This document shows positions 1 to 5,790 of a DNA stretch of 5,839 bases, one piece after another. Each line of letters starts with the position of its first letter. The first letter of the stretch is position 1. The stretch comes from JAUVXJ01 sp964577995. Lineage in GTDB: Bacteria > Chloroflexota > Anaerolineae > UBA7937 > B3-Chlor. Location: the NCBI GenBank assembly GCA_964577995.1, contig CAZOBP010000179.1:1-5839 (forward strand). Reading direction: 5' to 3'. Below the pieces are notes generated by a model. The model made no database searches, had not been told where the DNA came from, and worked only from the letters and a program-made list of their open reading frames with translations. A program made the translations under genes and the position numbers.

Positions 1-61
1 CGCCGATTCGCTCACGAGCCGCGCGGATTTCGTCCAGAGGTATCGGCTTCAGTTCTGTCAT
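1..61 (-). CDS. N-terminus of a PLP-dependent threonine dehydratase/serine racemase-like enzyme (partial)
   Basis: An ATG at 61-59 opens a frame that runs off the window edge after 20 full codons, reading MTELKPIPLDEIRAARERIG. The 'I-P-L-D-E-I-R-A-A-R-E-R-I' pattern is typical of the N-terminal helix of fold-type II PLP enzymes: threonine ammonia-lyase, serine racemase and the EutB-type dehydratases. The PLP lysine and the glycine-rich phosphate loop would lie beyond the window and cannot be checked. An AAAGAGG Shine-Dalgarno sequence at 77-71, nine bases before the ATG, supports the start. It lies on the same strand as the M24/permease genes but 359 bases after the last of them, so it may be in the same operon or have its own promoter. 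In cells such enzymes deaminate or racemise hydroxy-amino acids in the cytoplasm. The family call rests on only 20 residues; the substrate is unknown. Confidence 0.6.
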   Translation of the reverse strand, partial: MTELKPIPLDEIRAARERIG

Positions 62-420
62 TACAGCAAACCTCTTTCGCTACTAGTCTGAGAACAGGAT
101 TCGTTCCGCCATCACACCGTTGGACGCCCATTCCGCTAGCCTGTGTTTCGTCACATGATTCCTCAACCTCGAGGCAAGGACCTTCACGAGATCACCATGT
201 ACGAAGTCGTCGTACAGAAGAGTAAGCACTCTCGTCAATCCAGCAACCGTGGGGAGCCGATTAGCCACCGCCGGTGGCATACTTCCCCAGCGAGCTCAAG
301 CCCGTTCCCAAGGCGAATGCGGTCCGAGTTTCCTCGAATCATCCAATCTGTAGATGTGGCCTAGCTATCTAGAAACGCAGCCACCGGGTCCAAGGTTGAG
401 ATTCCTCGTGTGCGACACCT
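62..420. other. 359-base stretch without a convincing gene
   Basis: This lies between the M24 hydrolase stop and the dehydratase-like start. The minus strand holds one 65-codon open frame (280-83, ATG start, TAG stop) ending 21 bases before the next ATG. I recognise no family in it, and its start has only a poor Shine-Dalgarno sequence (GGGGA, a few bases away). An overlapping plus-strand frame (143-364) looks no better. The stretch also contains a 7-bp dyad at 198-216 and a 6-bp GC-rich hairpin at 264-278 (GCCACC, 3-base loop, GGTGGC). Neither is followed by a T-run on either strand, so no intrinsic terminator is evident after the M24 gene. It could be a leader/regulatory region for the dehydratase gene, or hold the remains of a lost gene. 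Confidence 0.5.
198..216. promoter_or_regulatory. Perfect 7-bp inverted repeat, possible operator
   Basis: The sequence reads TGTACGA, five spacer bases (AGTCG), TCGTACA. The arms are perfect reverse complements. It lies about 140 bases upstream of the dehydratase-like start on the minus strand, within the only long gene-free stretch. A short-spacer dyad in this position could be a repressor operator or a small RNA hairpin. I found no matching second copy by eye, so the function is only a suggestion. Confidence 0.3.
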
Positions 421-1545
421 TCACTGGATGACGAACATCTCTTCAGTGTCGGCGTAGTTGGTCAATAGCTCAGATCCTTTGTCCGTGATCAGGATCGTAT
501 CTTCCAGCTGGAAGCCTCCCACATCCTTGTCCATGATCACTGGTTCGATGCAGATCAGCATATTCGCACGCAACTCGTCCTTGCAGTAGGGCTGCAACAT
601 GGGAACCTCATGGCCACCCAGGCCAAAGCCGTGCCCGATGTGAGGCCCTGGGCACTCGATCCCCACCTCGGCGTAGGCCTGAATGCAGTAGTCGAACACG
701 TCGCAACCACGCACTCCAGGCCGCATGAAGTCAATAGTCCTTCTTTGTACCTGCCGGTGCTTGCGGTACATCTCCGCTTGCGCGGTACTGGCCTGGCGCG
801 CCACCGCCATGCGAGCCACGTCCGATGCATATCCATCCCAGATACCCCCAAAATCGACTCGAACGAGATCTCCAGGCTCCAGTGCGCGATCTCGCGCGGC
901 GGGATGAGCCAGGTAGCTATGATCGCCAGCAGCCAGAATGCCAAAGTCCACATCGCTGGCGCCGAACATGAGGACCTTGTCTTTGATAGCCGCCAACACA
1001 TCCCGCTCAGTATCTCCGACTCTTGCCTCGCGGAAGGCCTCCACTATGGCCCGTTCCGTGGCCAAGGCTGCCTGTGTGTACCTTTCAATCTCGCCTTTGG
1101 TCTTGATACTTCGTACATGCTCGAACAGCGAATCGGATCCCCCAAAGCTGGCCTGGGGAAGCGCTGCAACTAACTCCTCGTAGTACGCGGCCGTTAGGTG
1201 TTTCTTCTCCACGCCCAATCGTCCTCGCGCGAGCCCCTTCTCTCTTAGCACCTCCGCCAAGAGGTCAATAGGCGATTGCGCGAACTCCACGTAGGACCGC
1301 ACATCCTGCATCCAGGTCTCGTCCTGGGCAAGACTCTCCTCTATGTTGCAGACAAGCAGAGAATCATCGCCTCCTTTGAGCAATACAGTAAGAGCTAGCC
1401 GATCAGGGATGCTTATCTGGGTCTCGATCAAAGCACCCGAAGTGTAGAACACATTGGCCAGAGAGCTCGCCACAATGGCATCAAACTCGCTTTCGTCTAG
1501 CGCCCTCTGCATCTCTTCCACATTCATCAGTTTCTCTCTCGTCAT
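421..1545 (-). CDS. M24-family metallohydrolase, copy B (Xaa-Pro dipeptidase/creatinase-like)
   Basis: This 374-residue cytoplasmic protein (no signal peptide) has the two-domain plan of M24B enzymes: a creatinase-type N-terminal domain (about 8-145) and a 'pita-bread' catalytic domain (about 152-374). The full set of metal ligands is visible: D231 in VRVDFGG, D242 in SDVARM, H305 in GHGFG, E334 in CIEPV and E348 in QLEDT. The auxiliary histidines H214 (AHPAARDR) and H312 (HE-P) are also present, so a binuclear-metal hydrolase is expected to be active. The family includes Xaa-Pro dipeptidase/aminopeptidase, creatinase and ectoine hydrolase; sequence reading alone does not decide between them. 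The start ATG has AAAGGAG at 1559-1553, seven bases upstream, and aligns with the start of copy A. Association with peptide-type permeases suggests that it cleaves the imported compound. It aligns with copy A over all 374 residues without a gap, at about 64% identity by hand count. The stop is TGA. Confidence 0.93.
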   Translation of the reverse strand: MTREKLMNVEEMQRALDESEFDAIVASSLANVFYTSGALIETQISIPDRLALTVLLKGGDDSLLVCNIEESLAQDETWMQDVRSYVEFAQSPIDLLAEVLREKGLARGRLGVEKKHLTAAYYEELVAALPQASFGGSDSLFEHVRSIKTKGEIERYTQAALATERAIVEAFREARVGDTERDVLAAIKDKVLMFGASDVDFGILAAGDHSYLAHPAARDRALEPGDLVRVDFGGIWDGYASDVARMAVARQASTAQAEMYRKHRQVQRRTIDFMRPGVRGCDVFDYCIQAYAEVGIECPGPHIGHGFGLGGHEVPMLQPYCKDELRANMLICIEPVIMDKDVGGFQLEDTILITDKGSELLTNYADTEEMFVIQ

Positions 1546-1747
1546 CTTAGATCTCCTTTCAGACCCTCAGTACCGCAGATACCATGGCAGCGCTTTCAGT
1601 GCGCAGGCCCGCGGTTTCTTGTCGAGCAGCGTGCATCTGCTCAACGCAAATCGGCTCCAGTCCCCTCATCAGTGCAACCGTCCGGCGACCAGTCTGGCCA
1701 CGAGATTGCCCCGAGTATCGCACGTCGGAGAACCAGCCTGCCGACTT
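1546..1747. other. 202-base spacer between dppC-like and M24 copy B genes
   Basis: No plausible gene is seen here. The spacer contains a 6-bp inverted repeat at 1624-1642 (GAGCAG, 7-base loop, CTGCTC) with no T-run after it on either strand, so it is not a standard intrinsic terminator. The only clear signal is the AAAGGAG Shine-Dalgarno sequence at 1559-1553 for the M24 gene. The gap is long for neighbouring operon genes (22-26 bases elsewhere around the permeases), so an internal promoter or an mRNA processing site is possible. I see no good -35/-10 pair. Confidence 0.45.
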
Positions 1748-2656
1748 CTACGCCGTCACCCGACCTCTCAACCTCGGATCCAGGACCTCCCGCAGGCCAT
1801 TGCCCAGGAAGTTTATGCCCAGCACCGTGAAGACTACCGCCAATCCCGGAAAAGCGGCAAGCCAACTCGCCACGGCCAGCACGTTTCGACCCTCAGCGAG
1901 CATCGAGCCCCAACTCGGAGTCGGCGGAGGCACACCCATCCCCAGGAAACTAAGTCCCGCTTCAAACAGTATCAATCGCCCCACCTGCAAGGTAGCCATC
2001 ACAACGATAACACCGATGGAGTTGGGGAGGATGTGCCTCAGGATGATTCGTATGTTCGAAGCGCCCAGCGCGATCGCCGCTAAGACATACTGCATTTGCT
2101 TGAGGGAGCGCACCTGACCGTACAGTACCCGTGTGTAGGTGAACCAACTGCTAATGGCCAGCACGATGATCAAGTTGGACAAGCTATTCCCGAAAATGGC
2201 GATCACGGTCACCGCCAACAGGATGGGGGGCAGGGCCATTTGCATGTCCACCAAGCGCATGATAACCGTGCCCAGACGCCCTTCGTAGTATCCCGCTATC
2301 AGACCCAATAGGATCCCGCACGAGCCAGACACCGCGATACTGCTCGCTGCAACAGCCATGGAGATACGGCCCCCGTATAGGATCCAGCTCAGGATATCGC
2401 GCCCAAAACCATCCGACCCAAGGATGTAGGGACCTTCTCCAGTCCTCGGCCAGGAAGGAGGCTGCAGCCTGTGGGCCAGATCCTGATCGAGAGGATCCAT
2501 GGGCGCGATGATCGGGGCCAGTAACGTGCAAATCGTCACCAACCCCACAATCACGGCACCAGTGGCGAAAACCCGCTCCCGCCCAACCCATCGGCCAGCC
2601 CTAGCCAGCTTGGCTCCCATGCTTTTTCGTGCAACTCCGTTGGCTTCCAGTGACAT
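1748..2656 (-). CDS. dppC: DppC-type ABC transporter permease (peptide/nickel family)
   Basis: This 302-residue inner-membrane subunit forms half of the channel of a peptide-type ABC importer; its partner would be the DppB-like protein just upstream. A short hydrophilic cytoplasmic N-terminus is followed by a first membrane segment at about 31-52. Next comes the family motif LGSDGFGRDILS-(x)4-GGRIS at about 79-99, then further hydrophobic segments at about 101-122, 143-175, 213-232 and 265-285. The EAA loop that docks on the ATPase is clear at 193-212 (AAIALGASNIRIILRHILPN). The C-terminus LGNGLREVLDPRLR is typical, and the length is normal for DppC/OppC. The start ATG has AAGAAGG at 2671-2665, eight bases upstream, and lies 22 bases after the DppB stop, so the two are probably translated from one message. 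The reading frame is intact, unlike its partner. The substrate cannot be read from the permease; di/oligopeptides are the family default. Confidence 0.93.
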   Translation of the reverse strand: MSLEANGVARKSMGAKLARAGRWVGRERVFATGAVIVGLVTICTLLAPIIAPMDPLDQDLAHRLQPPSWPRTGEGPYILGSDGFGRDILSWILYGGRISMAVAASSIAVSGSCGILLGLIAGYYEGRLGTVIMRLVDMQMALPPILLAVTVIAIFGNSLSNLIIVLAISSWFTYTRVLYGQVRSLKQMQYVLAAIALGASNIRIILRHILPNSIGVIVVMATLQVGRLILFEAGLSFLGMGVPPPTPSWGSMLAEGRNVLAVASWLAAFPGLAVVFTVLGINFLGNGLREVLDPRLRGRVTA

Positions 2657-2860
2657 GCCTACCGCCTTCTTCCCATCATCAGGTGCTTATCCTGGGATCC
2701 AGATAGGCGATGATGATATCAGCTATCAAACTGCACAGAATCACCCATACTGCAAGAGTGATCACCGAAGCCTGAATCACCGACATGTCCCGGCTCCACA
2801 CGGCCTGCACGCTCACCCGCCCCAACCCGGGCCAGGCGAAGACAGTCTCAGTGACGATGG

Positions 2861-2867
2861 CCCCCCC
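2861..2867 (-). other. Run of seven G in slippery phase at the dppB frameshift
   Basis: On the coding strand the codons read ATG GGG GGG CCA, so the last base of ATG plus two GGG codons form G GGG GGG. That has the X XXY YYZ pattern of a -1 slippery heptamer in the correct phase. The upstream frame gives the family sequence up to GGLMGG. The frame one base back then gives AIVTETVFAWPGLGR and runs to the normal C-terminus. Without a shift the protein ends after an unrelated tail, at 2813. A lost G in a homopolymer is the simpler explanation. Confidence 0.6.
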
Positions 2868-3070
2868 ATGAGACCCCCTACCTGAATCCCCAGTGAACTG
2901 ATGGCTGGATTGAGGGCGTTCTTCAAGACATGCCTGTACAGGATCACCCTCTCCGCCAGCCCCTTGGCTCGAGCGACCAGGACGAAATCCTCGTCTAGTA
3001 GGTCCAGAACGCTGGACCGGACCAGGAGCAGTGGCTGAGGCAACAGGGCCATAACTAGAGTGAAGGCGGG

Positions 3071-3073
3071 TCA
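3071..3073 (-). other. In-frame TGA stop inside dppB
   Basis: The TGA replaces codon 174 between HLV and PAFTLVMALL. The frame is unchanged on both sides, so this is a substitution-type lesion rather than an indel. TGA also ends dppB itself and both M24 genes, which argues against TGA being a sense codon in this organism. Confidence 0.8.
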
Positions 3074-3618
3074 GACGAGGTGCTGCCACCCCCCTCTACC
3101 TGACGCTGGAAGCCAGTGGAGCCTAACGGCGAAGAGCAGAATCAGCATCACCCCCAGCCAGAAACTGGGCATCGACTGGCCGAAGACAGCGAAGGTCATG
3201 AAGGAGAGGTCCAACAGCGAGCCCCTCCTCAAAGCACAGATCGTCCCCAGGGCTATGCCCAGGATCGCGGCCAGAAGCATCGAGAGTGCCATCAGTTGCA
3301 CAGTCGCTGGGATAGTCTCCAGAATGACCTCGAGTGCAGGCTTCTTGAACCACATGGACTCGCCGAAGTCGCCTCGGATCATGTTGGAGACGAAGCGACC
3401 GTATTGGACCACCATAGGTTGATCCAGACCCAGGTTGTGGCTGACCTGGGCCCTCACGTCTTCGCCGGCCTCGTAGGGAAGATAGAGGTCAACTGGATCC
3501 CCGTGAAGCCGAACTAGGAAGAAGATCACCATGGTGATCCCCAGCACGGAAACGGGGATCTGTAGCAACCTCCTGAAGATATAGACCTGCATCCTCAACT
3601 CCTACGGCTACGCAACGC

Positions 3619-4743
3619 TCAACCAATGACGAACAGTTCTTGCGTATCCTCGTAGTTGGTCAGAATCTCAGATCCCGTCTCGGTGATCAGGACCAAGTCC
3701 TCCAACTGATAGCCTCCCACCTCCTCACTGAAGTGCACCGGCTCGATGCAGAGAAGCATATTGGGACGTAGCTCCCTCTGATTGTAGGGGTGTAGTTTAG
3801 GAGTCTCATGAACCTCGAAGCCGAACCCGTGACCACAGTGAGGCCCAGGATACTCGATCCCGAACTTGGAGTAGGTCTCCACAACACAGTTGTAGACATC
3901 GCAAGCGGGGACTCCAGGCTTCATGAATTCGATGGCCGTTCTCTGCACCTCGCGTACCTTCTTGTACGTATCTGCTTGGATCTTGCTGGGCTCGCCTACT
4001 ACCCCCATGCGTGCCACGTCAGAACCGTAGCCCTCCCAAGAGGCGCCGAAATCCACGCGCACAAGATCCCCTCTGTCGAGGGCGCGGTCTCTAGCAGCTG
4101 GATGTGGCTGCCAGCTGTTGTCGGCCACAGCCATTGTGCCGAACACTATGCCCGTGGAACCGAACAGGGCAGCCTTGTCTTTGATGACGCGGAGCAGATC
4201 TCGCTCCGTGTCGCCGACTTTCGCCTCACGAAAGGCCTCCACTATGGCCCGCTCCGTGGCTCGACCAGCTTCCCCGAACCTCTCGATTTCTCCCTTCGTC
4301 TTGATGCTTCTCACTTGGTCGAATAGCCAGTCACACACTTCGAGTCTGGCCTTGGGCAGAGCCTCGCTCAGCTCCTGGTAGTAACCAGCACCCAGGCGCC
4401 TGCCCTCAATGCCTATCCGCCCCTCCGCCAAGCCCTTTTCTCTCAGCGCGTCCGCCAGAAGCGCCATGGGGGTCTCGGCGAACTCCACGTAGGAACGTAC
4501 GTCCTCGATCCACGACTCCTCTCTGGCCAGGCTCTCCTCTATGTTGCACACGAGCAACGCATCGTCGCCGCCCCTGGGCAACACGGTCATCGCCAGTCGA
4601 TCCGGAATGCTTGCCTGGGTCATGATGTAAGCACCCGAGGTATAAAAAACGTTGGCCTGCGACACAGCTACTACGGCGTCGAAAACGCTCGCATGCAGCG
4701 TTTCCTCGAACTCCTTCACGTTCATCAGTTTCTCTCTAGTCAT
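3619..4743 (-). CDS. M24-family metallohydrolase, copy A (Xaa-Pro dipeptidase/creatinase-like)
   Basis: This 374-residue soluble protein is the paralogue of the M24 enzyme at 421-1545, with identical length and domain plan. The metal ligands are at the same residue numbers: D231 (VRVDFGA), D242 (SDVARM), H305 (GHGFG), E334 (CIEPV) and E348 (QLEDL). H214 (PHPAARDR) and H312 (HETP) are kept too, so it should be catalytically competent. I chose the ATG at 4743-4741: AGGGAGG at 4756-4750 stands six bases before it, and the resulting MTREKLMNV matches the start of copy B. A GTG one codon earlier is too close to the Shine-Dalgarno sequence. The gene sits between the binding-protein gene and dppB, 26 bases before the latter, which ties the enzyme to the importer. 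It probably hydrolyses the imported compound in the cytoplasm. The copies differ most at 11-20, 134-139, 191-205 and 284-290; the third of these precedes the active-site H214, so substrate preferences may differ. Confidence 0.93.
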   Translation of the reverse strand: MTREKLMNVKEFEETLHASVFDAVVAVSQANVFYTSGAYIMTQASIPDRLAMTVLPRGGDDALLVCNIEESLAREESWIEDVRSYVEFAETPMALLADALREKGLAEGRIGIEGRRLGAGYYQELSEALPKARLEVCDWLFDQVRSIKTKGEIERFGEAGRATERAIVEAFREAKVGDTERDLLRVIKDKAALFGSTGIVFGTMAVADNSWQPHPAARDRALDRGDLVRVDFGASWEGYGSDVARMGVVGEPSKIQADTYKKVREVQRTAIEFMKPGVPACDVYNCVVETYSKFGIEYPGPHCGHGFGFEVHETPKLHPYNQRELRPNMLLCIEPVHFSEEVGGYQLEDLVLITETGSEILTNYEDTQELFVIG

Positions 4744-4974
4744 CACTCGCCTCCCTCAGGCACTCACCATACTAGCTCAATGCACCACTACAATGCTCTT
4801 CCTGCACTCGCGCGCTGACGGGCGCCATTTTTGGAGAATGGCGCCCGCCCATCATGTGTTGGCAGCCATACGACACGTCAGGGGGGTCCACCGAATGCTA
4901 GCTCACTAGCGCATCCGCCGGCCTCCACGGCGTCCAAAGCCTTCGACTGATCGCAGAATCAGCGTGCCTGGTTC
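4744..4974. other. 231-base spacer between the binding-protein gene and M24 copy A
   Basis: No plausible gene is seen. The spacer holds the strong inverted repeat at 4820-4846 and a small 5-bp hairpin at 4897-4910 (GCTAG, loop CTCA, CTAGC). The AGGGAGG Shine-Dalgarno sequence for the M24 gene is at 4756-4750. No T-run follows either hairpin on the minus strand. Confidence 0.5.
4820..4846 (-). repeat. Perfect 10-bp inverted repeat after the binding-protein gene
   Basis: The arms GGGCGCCATT and AATGGCGCCC are perfect reverse complements around a seven-base loop. The hairpin lies about 130 bases after the binding-protein stop and about 75 bases before the M24 start. On the minus strand it is followed by GTCAGCGCGC rather than by T residues, so it is not a classical intrinsic terminator. 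In many binding-protein-dependent operons a stem-loop after the first gene protects its mRNA and lowers expression of later genes; that role would fit here but is inferred from position. Confidence 0.6.
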
Positions 4975-5790
4975 CTACCTCTCCAGGTCAACGCCAACCA
5001 GGTAGAACTGCTGATCAGGGTGCGGTCTCCAGTTCACCACCTCATTGTTGACTCCGTACGGTGCTGCTTGCTGGTAAAGGGGTACCGTTGGAGCCTCCTC
5101 TTTCACGATCTCCGCCATGCGGTGGTACATGGCCAGCCGCTCTTCCTCATCAAGGCTACTCTTGGCTGCCAAGAACAGATCGCTATACTCTTCGTTCTCC
5201 CACTTGTGCCAAGGCGTTTGTGTGGCAAACCACTGCAGTGCCTGGGATGGGTTTCCGTAGCTGTACCAGCCCAAGTAGATCATGTCGCAGCGCTTGTCAT
5301 TGTGGGAGAGGTAGTCTAGGAACGTAGCGGGTTCCACAACATTGACAGTGAGGTTGATGCCAATGTCAGCGAGTTGGTCCGCGATGACGATGCAACCATC
5401 CCGGTCCACCAAGTATTTGCCCACTGCCGTCTGTATCTCGAGGTCCAGCCCGTCCGCATAGCCCGCTTCGGCCAGGAGCTGCCTGGCCTTGTCTGGGTCG
5501 TAGGGCGTCTGCTCGATGTCGGGGTTGCAGCCGAAGACGTCGGGCGTCAACACGTGCCCGTTCAAACGGCCTACTGGCGCCATGAGGCCTTCCCAGATGG
5601 CCTTCTTGTCAATGCCATAGTCGATGGCCTGCCTGACTCTCTTGTCCGAGCAAGGGCTGTCGGTCAGTGTGTCCATCCACAACTGGAGACACATCAGTTC
5701 GTAGGCGTAGTCCACATAGAGATCATGCCACTTGCCTGCATCGCCACCTCGACCGCGGCGCGCCACCTGGCGCCTTCGAGGGAGCCAGTC
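4975..5790 (-). CDS. Family 5 extracellular substrate-binding protein, C-terminal part (peptide/nickel type)
   Basis: About 260 residues of a periplasmic or lipid-anchored binding protein for a peptide-type ABC importer. Family landmarks in order: KRVRQAIDYGIDKKAIWEGL, YDPDKARQLLAEAGYADGLDLEI, IADQLADIGINLTVNVVEP, a DMIYLGWYSYGNPSQALQWF segment, LDEEERLAMYHRMAEIVKEEAPTVPLYQ, and a normal end near YLVGVDLER. Family members are usually 500-600 residues, so the signal peptide and N-terminal lobe are missing. The frame is closed upstream by a TGA at 5793-5791. The family-like sequence begins only around 5740 (GKWHDLYVDY), and the GTG at 5766 is not a convincing start. In the last 49 bases no single frame continues the protein, although short family-like stretches appear in other frames. 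The gene therefore probably has one or more frameshifts near the window edge as well as running beyond it. As the first gene of this group, it would determine which compound reaches DppB/DppC. Confidence 0.85.
   Translation of the reverse strand, partial: DWLPRRRQVARRGRGGDAGKWHDLYVDYAYELMCLQLWMDTLTDSPCSDKRVRQAIDYGIDKKAIWEGLMAPVGRLNGHVLTPDVFGCNPDIEQTPYDPDKARQLLAEAGYADGLDLEIQTAVGKYLVDRDGCIVIADQLADIGINLTVNVVEPATFLDYLSHNDKRCDMIYLGWYSYGNPSQALQWFATQTPWHKWENEEYSDLFLAAKSSLDEEERLAMYHRMAEIVKEEAPTVPLYQQAAPYGVNNEVVNWRPHPDQQFYLVGVDLER

Larger units (their letters stand above)
2679..3592 (-). pseudogene. dppB: DppB-type ABC transporter permease, interrupted by a TGA and a frameshift
   Basis: Read through its two lesions, this is a complete 304-residue DppB-like channel subunit. 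It has a first membrane segment at about 9-27 and the periplasmic loop with GDPVDLYLP and GDFGESMWFKKP. Membrane segments follow at about 98-120 and 135-157. The EAA loop lies at about 207-227 (ARAKG...VILYRHVLKNAL), followed by the motif ETVFAWPGLGR, and the protein ends in AYLDPRIST. Lesion 1 is an in-frame TGA at 3073-3071 (codon 174), where relatives usually have a hydrophobic residue in 'HLV-x-PAFTL'. Lesion 2 is a run of seven G at 2867-2861 that leaves the coding frame one base short; one more G, or a -1 slip, restores GGAIVTETVFAWPGLGR. The start is the ATG at 3592-3590, with AGGAG at 3603-3599 six bases upstream; a TTG two codons earlier sits directly against this site and is less likely. 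The gene lies 26 bases after M24 copy A and 22 before dppC. It may be a true pseudogene, or an intact gene carrying sequencing errors or recoding. Confidence 0.85.

Noticed and set aside
216..239. Possible minus-strand promoter: TTGACG at 239-234 with TACGAC about 18 bases later
   Set aside because: The -10 element matches the consensus poorly and no other support is visible, so I do not call a promoter.
264..278. Short GC-rich hairpin (GCCACC, loop GCC, GGTGGC) considered as a terminator for M24 copy B
   Set aside because: It is about 140 bases past the stop and has no T-run on either strand.
610..1173. Plus-strand frame of 187 codons opposite M24 copy B, and the similar 172-codon frame opposite copy A (3808-4326)
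   Set aside because: The two resemble each other only because the M24 genes beneath them are paralogous. The minus-strand frames carry the complete catalytic motifs.
1454..2117. Long plus-strand open frames (1454-2083 and 1584-2117)
   Set aside because: They lie opposite the well-supported dppC gene and the start of M24 copy B. Their products are rich in Arg, Ser, Pro and His with no family resemblance.
2679..3089. A separate 136-residue minus-strand protein starting at 3089
   Set aside because: Only its last 60 residues or so are permease-like, and these are the frameshifted C-terminus of dppB. The first part is out-of-frame translation of the same gene.
421..4743. Mobile element or long terminal repeats explaining the duplicated M24 genes
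   Set aside because: The similarity follows the coding sequence. The upstream Shine-Dalgarno regions differ, and there is no transposase or shared flanking repeat.
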